64,000 nucleotides of DNA from Oculatella sp. LEGE 06141 (GTDB lineage: Bacteria; Cyanobacteriota; Cyanobacteriia; Elainellales; Elainellaceae): the NCBI RefSeq assembly GCF_015207605.1, contig NZ_JADEWO010000005.1:124001-188000 (forward strand), written 5' to 3'. The position numbers and the translations under genes were made by a program. Shown here in pieces: positions 19,064 to 27,927 of this stretch. The notes below the pieces were generated by a model. That model made no database searches. It was not told the DNA's origin and worked only from the letters and a program-made list of their open reading frames with translations. The stretch's first letter is position 1. Each line of letters starts with the position of its first letter.

Positions 19064-19552
19064 ATGTTTAAGAGATCCATCTGGCTTGTTGCGGTCACAC
19101 TATTCCTTGCCTTTCAACTGTTTGCAGGAGGAGCGATCGCTGCTCAGCTTGATGAAGCAACCCGCACATTGCCGTTGACCGAGGAAGGAGAGACCGTTGT
19201 CATTTCTGAACAGCAGGTCGTCGAAGGTAAACGTTTATTTAACTATGCCTGTGCCCAGTGCCATGTGGGTGGCGGTACCAAAACTGACCCGAACGTTAGT
19301 CTAGGTCTGCAAACGTTGGCTTTGGCGAGTCCGCCACGCGACAACATTGAAGCATTAGTGGACTATATGCACAATCCAACCACCTATGACGGGTTGCAGG
19401 ACATTGCAGAGTTGCACCCCAGCACTCAAAGTGCAGACATCTATCCCAAAATGCGAAATCTAACAGAAGACGACTTGTATGCGATCGCAGGTCACATCCT
19501 GTTGCAGCCTAAGGTTGCTAAAGGATGGGCTGGCGGTAAGGCGTTTTACTAA
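19064..19552 (+). CDS. psbV: Cytochrome c-550 of photosystem II
   Basis: Extrinsic lumenal subunit that stabilises the oxygen-evolving complex. Residues 1-26 are a signal peptide ending AIA. The haem site is CAQCH (Cys63, Cys66, His67), and the second axial ligand is His118 in IAELHPST, matching His41 and His92 of the mature protein. The conserved YPKMRNLTEDDLYAIAGHI and C-terminal WAGGKAFY are present. Length 162 is normal. It is followed by a psbV2-like gene 176 bp downstream and then petE. Confidence 0.97.
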   Translation: MFKRSIWLVAVTLFLAFQLFAGGAIAAQLDEATRTLPLTEEGETVVISEQQVVEGKRLFNYACAQCHVGGGTKTDPNVSLGLQTLALASPPRDNIEALVDYMHNPTTYDGLQDIAELHPSTQSADIYPKMRNLTEDDLYAIAGHILLQPKVAKGWAGGKAFY

Positions 19553-19728
19553 GGTTGGTTTAGTTAAATCAACTTTTAGTCAGCGCAACGTCGCAGGATA
19601 GCAAAGAAGAGGATCGGTACTATTGGAGATTAGGTGATCCAGGCTCAGGCCAATGAGTGCGCCGTCAGCTTTTGGTTTCGCTTAATCTCCAATGCATCAG
19701 TCCTGTATTACTTGAGGTCGCGCACTAG

Positions 19729-20226
19729 ATGTTGCGTCAACTTTTATCCTTCGTTTTGTGGATTGCTATCGTCGGGGCTTGCTTCGTTGGATTGCGACCA
19801 GTCGCTCCCGTTTCTGCGGCAACGCTAGATTCGTATGTGACGAAGTACCTGGATGTGAGAGAGCCTGTACCGATGCCGCTCAATGCCCAAGGAGACACCC
19901 GTTTATTTAGCGTGGATGAAATTTCTGAAGGCAAAATGCTGTTTGAGGAAAACTGTAAGAATTGCCATGTGGGTGGGGCAACACTACCCGACCCAACGGT
20001 TTCTCTCTCGCTGGAAGCGTTGCGAGGTGCCACCCCACCCCGGGACACTATCGAGAGCCTGGTAACCTTTTTAAGGAAACCCATGCTGTATGACGGTAGC
20101 GAAGAAACGTTTTTCTGTCGTGAGGTGCCCGAAAGTTGGATGTCGCAGCCAGAAGCCGAAAAGTTGTCTGCTTTTGTGTTGAGAGCCGCGCAAAAAGCAC
20201 CAGGATGGGGTACAAATACTTTCTAG
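19729..20226 (+). CDS. psbV2: PsbV2-like cytochrome c
   Basis: A 165-residue paralogue of PsbV with a signal peptide (about residues 1-29) and haem site CKNCH (Cys76, Cys79, His80). The histidine that serves as second haem ligand in PsbV is absent; at the equivalent place is Cys130 in FFCREVPESWM. That is the His/Cys ligation known for PsbV2 of Thermosynechococcus, whose His51 and Cys101 correspond after signal removal. Its role in electron transfer is not settled. It lies between psbV and petE, all on the same strand, though spacing of 176 and 87 bp allows separate promoters. Confidence 0.9.
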   Translation: MLRQLLSFVLWIAIVGACFVGLRPVAPVSAATLDSYVTKYLDVREPVPMPLNAQGDTRLFSVDEISEGKMLFEENCKNCHVGGATLPDPTVSLSLEALRGATPPRDTIESLVTFLRKPMLYDGSEETFFCREVPESWMSQPEAEKLSAFVLRAAQKAPGWGTNTF

Positions 20227-20313
20227 TGCCTGAGTGAAAGCTCTAGAAGCGTTACATTCGGGCTAAAATTGTACACGAGAGTGAATTTCAACTTAAATCT
20301 CCAGAGGTAGCTC

Positions 20314-20733
20314 ATGAAATTGATCGCTTTGGTCACGAGGAGTTTAAGTTTAACCCTATGCGCGATCGCACTGGTTGTCGGCAGCTTTTTCATTGCAGTT
20401 TCTCCTGCATCTGCTGAAACCTTTACCGTCAAGATGGGTGCTGATAACGGTATGTTGGCATTTGATCCGGCTAACGTAACGGTTCAACCCGGCGACACGG
20501 TTAAGTGGGTTAACAATAAACTTCCTCCCCACAATGTCATGTTTGATGACAAAAACATTCCCACCAAGAGCAAAGATCTTGCAACCAAGATCTCACATCA
20601 GCAATTGATGTTCTCTCCTGGTGAGTCCTTTGAAGTCACCTTTACAAGTGACATGCCCGCTGGCGATTACAGTTACTACTGTGCTCCTCACCGTGGTGCT
20701 GGCATGGTCGGTAAGGTTACCGTCCAGGGCTAG
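20314..20733 (+). CDS. petE: Plastocyanin
   Basis: Copper protein of the thylakoid lumen that carries electrons from cytochrome b6f to photosystem I. Signal peptide residues 1-34 (ending ASA). The copper ligands are His73 (PPHNV), Cys123, His126 and Met131 ([15 protein letters not shown]). Length 139 is normal. A ribosome binding site AGAGGTAG lies at 20303. In some cyanobacteria this place next to psbV2 is held by petJ (cytochrome c6) instead. Confidence 0.97.
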   Translation: MKLIALVTRSLSLTLCAIALVVGSFFIAVSPASAETFTVKMGADNGMLAFDPANVTVQPGDTVKWVNNKLPPHNVMFDDKNIPTKSKDLATKISHQQLMFSPGESFEVTFTSDMPAGDYSYYCAPHRGAGMVGKVTVQG

Positions 20734-20824
20734 TTGTGACAGCTTGAACCGCTTCAAGTGTCATGGCAGTTAAAGAGCGTCGATAATAAGCGACTACAGC
20801 ATATCAACCACATAGGTGGTGATC

Positions 20825-20889
20825 TAGGCAAAGTGTTCAGTCTTAAACGGAGAGGTTTACTCTCATCGTCGGACTGGGTGCTTTGCCTA
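20825..20889 (+). ncRNA. Candidate nested hairpin RNA element
   Basis: Three helices can pair in register: TAGGCAAAG (20825-20833) with CTTTGCCTA (20881-20889), CAGTC (20838-20842) with GACTG (20872-20876), and GAGAG (20850-20854) with CTCTC (20860-20864). It lies between petE and the DUF952 gene. No U-run follows, so it is not a standard terminator; it could be a leader element, a processing site or a small repeat. Confidence 0.35.
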
Positions 20890-21002
20890 AGTTGTTTGTG
20901 GGTGCTGTAGAAATCGGTGGAGTCAGGCTGGCTCCTGATGGGTCGCATAGGTTGATGCACATAGAGCCAGGACAGCAGCAGAATTGCATGGAGCCGAATG
21001 AT

Positions 21003-21380
21003 ATGGGATTAATCATCCACATCGCACACCCTGAGCATTGGCAGACGGCACAGACCCAGGGAGAGTATCGTCCTGAGGGCTTGGAGGTGGAGGGCTTTAT
21101 TCATTGTTCAACGGTTGAACAGGTAATTCAGGTCGCCAATGCGTTTTATCGAGGGCAGCATGGTTTGGTGTTGTTGGTCATTGATATGGAACGGGTGCGA
21201 TCGCCAATTAAGGTTGAACCGCCGATTCATCCCAACCCAGAGCAAGCGGACTCGGTTGCCGAAGAACAATATCCCCATATCTACGGTTCGCTTAACTTGG
21301 ATGCGATCGTTCAAGTCGTCGATTTTTCACCCAACGCTAACGGAACGTTTACATTGCCTGCTGCTTTGAAGTCGGTTTAA
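21003..21380 (+). CDS. DUF952 family protein
   Basis: A 125-residue protein from the ATG at 21003 (MGLIIHIAHPEHWQTAQ). It shows the DUF952 pattern: GEYRPEGLEVEGFIHCS, then a strand LVLLVIDMERV and ...PHIYGSLNLDAIVQVVDF. The fold resembles ADP-ribosyl-transferring enzymes in outline but no activity is established. An upstream frame to 20883 lies in the structured leader and does not look coding. Cytoplasmic. Confidence 0.85.
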   Translation: MGLIIHIAHPEHWQTAQTQGEYRPEGLEVEGFIHCSTVEQVIQVANAFYRGQHGLVLLVIDMERVRSPIKVEPPIHPNPEQADSVAEEQYPHIYGSLNLDAIVQVVDFSPNANGTFTLPAALKSV

Positions 21381-21503
21381 AGAATTCATTCATCCGAATT
21401 TCGAGACGGAACGAATGCAAATCAAGCAATCGCATAACGATGCTATTTTTTCAAGTAAATCTTGGAAATTGTATCGCTAAAAACGATTATTCCCATTTGA
21501 ATT

Positions 21504-21551
21504 AAGGCAACACTTTTTTATTGTAAAAAAGACGTAAAATCTGCCTTTTTT
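21504..21551 (+). terminator. Possible Rho-independent terminator
   Basis: AAGGCA (21504-21509) can pair with TGCCTT (21542-21547), with an inner pair CTTTTTT (21513-21519) and AAAAAAG (21525-21531), followed by TTTTGTG. It lies about 125 bp after the DUF952 gene and before the peptidoglycan-binding protein gene. Confidence 0.4.
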
Positions 21552-21678
21552 GTGTCACAGGTTGCGACATAAAGTCACTATTCTTTCAGCAGGAGCGTTA
21601 GCGCCTATGCTGCTGGCATGTGGCTTTCGCTTATTTATGTTGTTTAACAAAACCTGTGGGAGAGTCCAGGAAAATACC

Positions 21679-22200
21679 ATGAGTCATATTAATCGGTCTC
21701 TGTCTACTACAGATGCCATGCTGCACTTCAGGCTCGACTGCTTGAGTATTGTTCACGAATATTGCAAGCTGGCATCGAAGAAAGAGCTTTCTCCCTGCGA
21801 TGCCGATCGCCTGAACGACATTTTAGAGCTAGCAGAAACAGATGGGTGGTTGGATTTTTGGATCAACGAAGCAGATCACTTTATGGCCCATGAGCTAGGC
21901 AATACAGATCCTACTAGTATTTATCATTTTGAAAATCAGCAAGCCAAGCTGCGAGAACGTTTAAATTGCGAGACTATTAAAAATGACTACACTCTGCTTG
22001 AGGAATTGAAACAGCGCTTCAAACTTCCCTCCAAAGAACTCCAGCAGCATTTAAAGAATCGAGGCTTTGATCCGGGGCCAATTGATGGGGTTTGGGGACC
22101 TCAAACCCATTCAGCGTTAATTGCGTTTCAAACCGAGAACCAACTTGAACCAACAGGAATTCCTGATGTCTGGACGCGAGAAGCACTTGGATTGAGATAA
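21679..22200 (+). CDS. Peptidoglycan-binding domain protein
   Basis: A 173-residue protein from the ATG at 21679 (MSHINRSLSTTDAM), preceded by AGTCCAGGAAA as a likely ribosome binding site. The first about 115 residues are helical and unrecognised. The last about 50 (FKLPSKELQQHLKNRGFDPG, then DGVWGPQTHSALIAFQ) are a PG_binding_1 domain. The frame is open to 21550; that longer form would add a hydrophobic leader containing a lipobox-like LLAC, so export by that start is possible. From the shorter start no signal peptide is visible, so the location is unclear. Confidence 0.7.
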   Translation: MSHINRSLSTTDAMLHFRLDCLSIVHEYCKLASKKELSPCDADRLNDILELAETDGWLDFWINEADHFMAHELGNTDPTSIYHFENQQAKLRERLNCETIKNDYTLLEELKQRFKLPSKELQQHLKNRGFDPGPIDGVWGPQTHSALIAFQTENQLEPTGIPDVWTREALGLR

Positions 22201-22230
22201 TTAAACTCTTCATTTCTTAACTATCACTTC

Positions 22231-22383
22231 AGAGGATGTCCGAGAATGGCTCAACATTCTAAATTAGCCCCCTAAATCCCCCAGAATTGGGGGACTTTGA
22301 ACGAGAATCGGCTCGGAAGTCCCCCATCTTGGGGGGGTTAGGGGGCGGTTCGAGTGAGGTTCAGCACTTTTTAAACATCCTCT
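22231..22383. repeat. Dispersed intergenic repeat, family A, best copy (MITE-like)
   Basis: A 153-bp palindromic element with terminal 9-bp inverted repeats AGAGGATGT (22231-22239) and ACATCCTCT (22375-22383). Inside, CCCCCTAAATCCCCCAG and ATTGGGGGACTT pair with AAGTCCCCCATC and GGGGGTTAGGGGG to form a long hairpin. It occupies most of the 370 bp between two genes. Degenerate relatives are listed at 10585, 23007, 24104 and 47600. Confidence 0.7.
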
Positions 22384-22571
22384 CAACAGGATTTGAATAA
22401 TCCTGCTGTTTATGTATTTTCTTTTAATTAACGGCCATCGGCACCTTCAAGCCTTCTCTTCGATCCGTCTCTCAACTTCTACTATAAAGCATTTCAAATC
22501 ACGAGTTCAATTGTCACAAGCTAGCTCTACTTTTCACTATATAGTGAACGGCAATACGGTAGGAGCAAATA

Positions 22572-22844
22572 ATGCAAACCTTTCAAGCTGAGCCAATCAT
22601 GGAATGCCCCGAGTGTGGCAGAAGATCATTGGTTAAACAGAACAACATGGTTTACCAGTGTTTGTGTTGTCAATTCAGGCGTGACTTATCTGATTCAAGC
22701 CAGGGTGATAACTCAGGGTGGCTGCTCATCATCATTCTGGCGATCGCAACCCTACTCGTTGTAGCCTTTGAAGAGTCCCAAACCCCTCCGTTAACGCCAC
22801 CGCAACTATCTCCTCAATCGACTCAATCTCCAACTCAATTCTGA
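22572..22844 (+). CDS. Small zinc-ribbon membrane protein
   Basis: A 90-residue protein. Cys12, Cys15 and Cys30, Cys33 form a zinc ribbon (MECPECGRR and YQCLCCQF). A single transmembrane segment follows at about residues 50-66 (WLLIIILAIATLLVVAF), and the tail is Pro/Gln/Ser rich. A ribosome binding site TAGGAG lies at 22560. Function unknown; the layout suggests a cytoplasmic metal-binding head on a membrane anchor. Confidence 0.65.
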   Translation: MQTFQAEPIMECPECGRRSLVKQNNMVYQCLCCQFRRDLSDSSQGDNSGWLLIIILAIATLLVVAFEESQTPPLTPPQLSPQSTQSPTQF

Positions 22845-23006
22845 ACAGGTTCGTTTGATCAGAGTGCCCCAATCCGCCCGGGAAAATGGTTCCTTGCCAA
22901 CAGCATGTTTTTGTAAGTAACTATCTATTGAAACTCGGTCAACTTCAGAGCAATGTAATAGCTCAATCAAGACATAATGCATTACAAATAGTTGTAAGAA
23001 GTTACC

Positions 23007-23172
23007 TTAGACGTATCAAATGGGCTACATTTGCCCCTGAAATTCTCCAGTTCTGGGGAACTTGGAAACAGAATCAGCCTGAAAGTTCTCCCAGGATCAG
23101 GGGCTTAGCACCTGCGGCAACCTAGCAAAGGGAGCAGTTCGAGTGACCATCAGCACTGTTAAAGCATCGTCT
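23007..23172. repeat. Dispersed intergenic repeat, family A, degenerate copy
   Basis: Starts TTAGACGTATCAAATGGGC like the copy at 10585, contains CTCCAGTTCTGGGG arms and ends GGGAGCAGTTCGAGTGACC, then AAAGCATCGTCT, a worn form of the family's terminal repeat. The surrounding 22845-23290 region holds no gene. Confidence 0.6.
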
Positions 23173-23290
23173 AATTGCGATCGCGTCTATTCGCAAACGG
23201 CTTAATACAAACACACGACAGCAGTCTGCTTGCTTGCAGAATGCCGACCATTTCTGGATAGTGGCCTTCATTGAATGGATTGAGCGAATC

Positions 23291-23881
23291 TTAACGTGCT
23301 AGCGATTTAGACGGTCGATTTTTGTGATATTCCTCCCGTAAGCGCTGCATGGCTCGTTGTCCCCGTTTTCTTAAGGCAGCTTCGGTTTGCGGTTTTTCAC
23401 CCATTGCGATTAGCCGCTCTTTCACTTCTTTCCACGAAAGACTTTCAATGGCTTTGAGCTTGATCACGCAGCGATCGCCCGGTTCTAACGCATGTAAGGC
23501 CAGCAAAACGGCTTGAATATCTAGCGCGATCGCGTCTTCTAACAGTGGCAGAATTTCTCCAGATTCACAGTGCTCATAATCTGTCGATTGGTAACGCCGA
23601 CTTTGACGGCTAAGCTCTCGGATCACATTAAATGCTGTTTGCCTCATCCATGCTTTAGGACTGTTAATCACAGTTCCAGCGGAAGCAAGGGTTGCCCCAC
23701 GAACATAAGCTTCATTAAAAATTTCAGCTTCTGAATGAATGCCTTCTAAATGAAACTGTCGCAGCGTCCGTTGAATAAAAGCAAAAAGTGAGCGTGCACG
23801 TGGATTCTGCTTTTTAAGCAAACTAGCAATTTCTTCATCAAACTGGTGTAGTTGTGGTGAGAACGGAATCCTGCTAGGCAT
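23291..23881 (-). CDS. Sigma-70 family RNA polymerase sigma factor (ECF-like)
   Basis: A 196-residue protein. A region 2-like part (FNEAYVRGATLASAGTVI, then SPKAWMRQTAFNVIRELSRQ) and a region 4-like part (ALEPGDRCVIKLKAIESLSW, then EVKERLI) are visible, with a short acidic linker between. This is the layout of small alternative sigma factors of cyanobacteria. No anti-sigma gene is adjacent. Promoter specificity cannot be told. An ATG at 23881 starts MPSRIPFSPQLHQFDEE, a sensible N-terminus. Confidence 0.8.
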   Translation of the reverse strand: MPSRIPFSPQLHQFDEEIASLLKKQNPRARSLFAFIQRTLRQFHLEGIHSEAEIFNEAYVRGATLASAGTVINSPKAWMRQTAFNVIRELSRQSRRYQSTDYEHCESGEILPLLEDAIALDIQAVLLALHALEPGDRCVIKLKAIESLSWKEVKERLIAMGEKPQTEAALRKRGQRAMQRLREEYHKNRPSKSLAR

Positions 23882-24103
23882 TGGGGCAGTGCGTCGTGAG
23901 GGAGTCTATCTATTAGTGCTAGAAACCGCCTGATTGTGACATCTCTCACATGGTGATCTGAGGGTGTTTGAAACATAGCAAATGAGCTTGAAGCCCTTTA
24001 CAGCAGTTCTCAATCGAGTCAGCCACAGTCTCGCCAAGATGGGTGTGGAGTGTAGGGGTTAAGGCATGGTGAATGCAAATGAAAATGGCTGTAAGTATGC
24101 CTA

Positions 24104-24265
24104 AGAGGATGTTGTAAACGTGCTGATTGCCACTCGAACCGCCCCCTTTTCTGGCTTGCCGCAGGTGCTAAGCCCCCACCAATTCTGGCTTCGACGTGAG
24201 CGCTCAGCCGAACGGGGACTTTGAAACAGAATCAACCCTACCTGGCTGCACCGGGATCAGGATGA
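24104..24265. repeat. Dispersed intergenic repeat, family A, inverted copy
   Basis: Starts AGAGGATGTTGTAAACGTGC, then GCCACTCGAACCGCCCCC and GCCGCAGGTGCTAAGCCCCC, which is the reverse complement of the order seen at 23007. It shares GGGGACTTTGAA with the 22231 copy. It lies in the 500-bp gene-free stretch 23882-24380. Confidence 0.55.
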
Positions 24266-24380
24266 CCCGCCATTCAACTTCAGTATTGGTACGCAGTCAT
24301 AATAAATTACGGAATTGCTATTTTAAGTGTAGTATTATTTTATACCACGCTTACTGGCCGCGCGGACGGATTGAATAACC

Positions 24381-24578
24381 ATGACTCTTGATGAATTTGA
24401 AACTGAAGTACGTGACCTGCTTGAGCGCATCCTCAGCGGCCTCCAACTCGCTAATTTGATTACTGCTCAAGAATCTACCACCGCTCAAGCTGAAATTCTT
24501 GCAGTCGGTCAACTCGTTCAGGAACTTTCCCATACCGTCGAAGAGTTTGTTGAACAACAACGGCGCGATCGCAGTTAA
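24381..24578 (+). CDS. Small helical hypothetical protein
   Basis: A 65-residue acidic protein (MTLDEFETEVRDLLERILSG) that would form one or two long amphipathic helices with heptad-like Leu/Val spacing. I do not recognise it. No membrane segment. It is convergent with a response regulator gene 20 bp away. The composition is protein-like, but no strong ribosome binding site is visible, so it is only moderately supported. Confidence 0.45.
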   Translation: MTLDEFETEVRDLLERILSGLQLANLITAQESTTAQAEILAVGQLVQELSHTVEEFVEQQRRDRS

Positions 24579-24597
24579 ATTAAATTAATGTATTGAT

Positions 24598-25017
24598 TTA
24601 TACTAAAGTGTAGAAAAGATGCTCGGCAATTACCTGGTGCAATACATTCAGATCGATCGGTTTCACTAAATAATGGCTTGCTCCCAGGTCAAAGGCACGT
24701 TGCTGATCTGCTTTAAAGGCATAAGCCGAGACAACAACGACCGGAATATGCTGCCATGCACTGTTCTGCCGGAGGTCTCGCAACAGGGTGTATCCATCAA
24801 CTTTCGGCAACTTCAGGTCTAACAGCACCAGATGGGGGCAAAACTGGTTGAGTGTCGGAAAAAAATTATCACCACTCAGGATGCTGCAAACGACATATCC
24901 TAAATGCGATAGATAATCGTGGAGCAACAATCGGCTGGTGGGGTCATCTTCAACCAACAAAATGCGTATAGACGAGACCTGTGACGTTTGGAGGGGGAAT
25001 GCTGCGGAAAATGACAT
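24598..25017 (-). CDS. Single-domain response regulator (CheY-like)
   Basis: A 139-residue receiver with acidic pocket EDD (ILLVEDDPTSRLLL), phospho-Asp in LVLLDLKLPKVDG, the conserved Ser in VVVVSAYA and Lys in YLVKPID. No output domain is attached, so it should act by binding a partner. The first 15 residues are a linker. It lies upstream of a gene-free stretch of 650 bp and is not obviously co-transcribed with the kinases beyond it. Confidence 0.93.
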   Translation of the reverse strand: MSFSAAFPLQTSQVSSIRILLVEDDPTSRLLLHDYLSHLGYVVCSILSGDNFFPTLNQFCPHLVLLDLKLPKVDGYTLLRDLRQNSAWQHIPVVVVSAYAFKADQQRAFDLGASHYLVKPIDLNVLHQVIAEHLFYTLV

Positions 25018-25667
25018 TCAAAGAGTTGGGTGAAACGTTAACGAACTTGCTGTAAAAGGCTCTGCACTAACAACCCACCAATAGAATACAATTCCGTTTG
25101 CAGAGCTATTACCTTGTAGAGTACCTGAGACTATTACACGCAATTGGCTGATTGGTTCTATTCAGTCCTATGCGGCTTCTTGTTTTTGCAACTTAAGAGC
25201 GTTTGCAAAACAGTTAGCATGTTCACTCCGATGGTGCCCCGATCCATTGAGACTTATTGTACGACTACTTTTTTCTAAATTATGTAGGTTACTAAAATTT
25301 AGCGCCCGTTATTAAAACGATAGATTTAGCCGATCGCTTAAGCACAGAAGCTTGAGCAAACTGTTTTTTTACAACGCCGCCCCCAGCAGAACGTGCGGGG
25401 AAGCCGCTAATTAGCAGGTTACAAATGTGACTCATGCTGCGATCGCCTTGCCCTAATAGCCATAAATTATGCGAATAACAAAGGGGAAAGCCATCAGCCA
25501 CTTAGCGGAAAAGGCTAGTCTCGGCAGCCATTCAGCCTGATGCCTGAGAAATGCGTCGTGCCCCTGGACAGAGAGTATGATTGTTCCGCAAACAGACTAC
25601 CGAGCAAATTTGATACACCTGTCTATGAAGCAGCAAGCTGGGTTCGCGCAGTTGCAACGGTCTGCCG
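25018..25667. other. Gene-free stretch before the signalling cluster
   Basis: About 650 bp. A 69-codon minus-strand frame (25292-25501) exists, but it shows no family resemblance and I do not call it. I see no tRNA, terminator or repeat here. Confidence 0.3.
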
Positions 25668-27383
25668 TTAAGTGCCCGATGGCACTGACCAGCGTTCTAA
25701 AAGCGCTCTTAAATCTTCGATCTTGATCGGCTTGCTCAGGTAATCATCCATGCCAGCTTCCAAGCACTTTTTGCGATCGCCCACCATTGCCCGAGCGGTC
25801 ACACCAATCACCACCGTTCGGTGTTGCGACTTCTCGTATTGTCGAAATTGTTGCGTTGCCTCATAACCGTCCAAAGTAGGCATCTGGCAATCCATTAACA
25901 CAATGTCATAAACATGTTCGGCCAGTTTCACCAGAGCTTCCCGACCATTACTTGCCACATCAGCCGTATAGCCCAAAAATTTCAGCATTTGAACGAGCAG
26001 TTGCTGATTTATCTCAACGTCTTCTACGACCAGGATACGGGTAGAGCGTGCCACCGGAGACGATTGAGCTGCCGACCTGGAATGGGTTGAAGCTGCACTA
26101 AATTGATGGGTGGTTGGACGGTTAGGCTGTTTTAGGGCAATCGTAAACCAAAAGGTAGAACCCTGACCGAAAGTACTCTCAACACCAATGTCACCGTCCA
26201 TCAACTGAACAATTTTGCGACAAATAGTCAGCCCTAAACCTGTTCCTTCAAAGCGGCGAGTAGAGGATGTATCTGCTTGAGTGAATGGCTCAAAAATTCG
26301 AGCTTGATCCGCTGGGGCAATGCCAATTCCTGTATCTTGAATCCTAAAATGCAGCCTTGTCTTAGCGTCTTCTCCAGAGTGCGTTTGGTTCTCAACAGTC
26401 AGAGAAACGCGGCCAGAAACTGTAAACTTAATCGCATTGCTTAGCAGGTTCGTTAACACCTGGTGCAGACGATTCATTGGGCCAATCAGCCTTCGAGGAA
26501 TGTCGGGGGCAACGACTGCGGTGAAGGTTAACCCTCTGGCTGTTGCTTTAGGCTGAAATATCCAGATTAGCCGTTGGATAACCTCTTTCAGGTCAAACTC
26601 ACTTGCATCAAGCTCCAGCTTGCCGGCTTCCAGTTTTGACAGATCCAAAATGTCATTGATGATCGCCAGCAGCGTTTCTCCGCTTTGAGTAATGCGCTGC
26701 ACATGCTCTCGTTGTGTGTCGTCCAGGTTGGTGATTTCCAACAGTTGGGTATAACCCAGGATGGAGGTCATCGGGGTACGAATTTCGTGGCTCATATTAG
26801 CAAGAAATTCGCTTTTGGCGCGGTTAGCAACCTCTGCGGCTTCTTTACTGGCAAGGAGTACCGCTGCTTGCTGCCGCAGTTCGGCTGTCCGTTGCTCGAC
26901 TTGTTGTTCGAGGCTGTTGTTGAGAACGGCCAATTCTCGATTCGCTTGACAAAGGGCAGCATTTTGTTGAACTAGCTGCTGGTCTTGAAAATAGCTCCGA
27001 ACCGCTTCTCGTACCGTCAGTTCCAGGTCGATTTCGTTCCAGGGCTTCGAAAGATAGCGATACAGATTGGCATGGTTGACGGCATGAACCACATTATCTA
27101 ACTGCCCCAGCCCGGTTAGGAGAACCTTTCGAGTTTGCGGATAGAGCGCGTGGATCTGGCTTAGCAATCGATCGCCATTGATTTTGGGCATCATTTGGTC
27201 GCAAATGACGACCGGTATTGAAATCTGGTCTTTCGTCAGGTCTGCAAATAAACCGAGGGCTTCCTCGCCACTTTCCGCCAACGCAAAGATAAAGTCAGTC
27301 CCAAAAATTCGGCTCAACTGATCCCGCAGACTGAGTAATATCAGTCGATCATCATCCACACAGACAATCGCTACTTTCATCAT
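25668..27383 (-). CDS. Hybrid histidine kinase (receiver-HisKA-HATPase-receiver)
   Basis: A 571-residue soluble protein. An N-terminal receiver ([10 protein letters not shown], phospho-Asp in [14 protein letters not shown]), a coiled linker (about 140-185), HisKA with His in [20 protein letters not shown], an ATPase with [18 protein letters not shown] and GTGLGLTI, then a second receiver with phospho-Asp in [15 protein letters not shown]. The first receiver resembles the one encoded just upstream (27352-27786), and the two genes overlap by 32 bp. The double-receiver layout suggests a multi-step phosphorelay. Confidence 0.93.
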   Translation of the reverse strand: MMKVAIVCVDDDRLILLSLRDQLSRIFGTDFIFALAESGEEALGLFADLTKDQISIPVVICDQMMPKINGDRLLSQIHALYPQTRKVLLTGLGQLDNVVHAVNHANLYRYLSKPWNEIDLELTVREAVRSYFQDQQLVQQNAALCQANRELAVLNNSLEQQVEQRTAELRQQAAVLLASKEAAEVANRAKSEFLANMSHEIRTPMTSILGYTQLLEITNLDDTQREHVQRITQSGETLLAIINDILDLSKLEAGKLELDASEFDLKEVIQRLIWIFQPKATARGLTFTAVVAPDIPRRLIGPMNRLHQVLTNLLSNAIKFTVSGRVSLTVENQTHSGEDAKTRLHFRIQDTGIGIAPADQARIFEPFTQADTSSTRRFEGTGLGLTICRKIVQLMDGDIGVESTFGQGSTFWFTIALKQPNRPTTHQFSAASTHSRSAAQSSPVARSTRILVVEDVEINQQLLVQMLKFLGYTADVASNGREALVKLAEHVYDIVLMDCQMPTLDGYEATQQFRQYEKSQHRTVVIGVTARAMVGDRKKCLEAGMDDYLSKPIKIEDLRALLERWSVPSGT

Positions 27384-27786
27384 CTAACTTTCCAAGACCT
27401 GATCTGATCACGTCGATAAGAGTTTCTTCACTCCAGGGTTTAGCAATGTAGGCGTGTAGATTGGCATATTGACGCGCCCGTTCAATCGCAGTTTCATCGG
27501 CATGTCCAGTGAGTAGAACCGTCACAATACTGGGAAACCGCTGATGGATCTGAATTAAAAACTCATCTCCTCGCGTACCGGGCATTAACCAGTCTGAAAC
27601 GATAATCAGAATCCGCACGCCATCCTGGTCTAGTTCGTCGATTACCTCCCAGGCTTCATTTACACTTTCAGCGATTTCGTAACGGTAGCGATCGCCAAAA
27701 TGCTTTGCGATCTGGTCTCGTAGCCCCAGCAATACAGTACGTTCGTCATCTACACATAAAATGGCTTTGTTAGATACGCCCATCAA
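27352..27786 (-). CDS. Response regulator receiver protein
   Basis: A 144-residue receiver with [15 protein letters not shown] and the phospho-Asp in [15 protein letters not shown]; the Thr in VLLTGHAD and Lys in AYIAKPWS complete the site. No output domain. The gene overlaps the start of the next kinase by 32 bp, so translation is probably coupled. It lies 141 bp after the receiver-kinase gene 27928-29316 on the same strand. Confidence 0.92.
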   Translation of the reverse strand: MMGVSNKAILCVDDERTVLLGLRDQIAKHFGDRYRYEIAESVNEAWEVIDELDQDGVRILIIVSDWLMPGTRGDEFLIQIHQRFPSIVTVLLTGHADETAIERARQYANLHAYIAKPWSEETLIDVIRSGLGKLDDESSDCLCG

Positions 27787-27927
27787 TCTGTTACCTATAA
27801 TATTCGCTGTAAATTCAAAATAGTACTGACTCTATACCTGTATCAGGAAAACACTAAAACGTGGCAAAAAACATAAGGAATCTGCAAAGCCACGTTCAAA
27901 ACTGGCTCAAAGGTTCGATACAGCCTT

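Noticed and set aside
20883-21002. Upstream extension of the DUF952 frame
   Set aside because: It covers the hairpin element and lacks similarity to the family; MGLIIHIAHPEHW is the usual start.
25292-25501. 69-codon minus-strand frame in the gap before the signalling cluster
   Set aside because: No domain, no good ribosome binding site and no recognisable family; could be a relic but I cannot support it as a gene.
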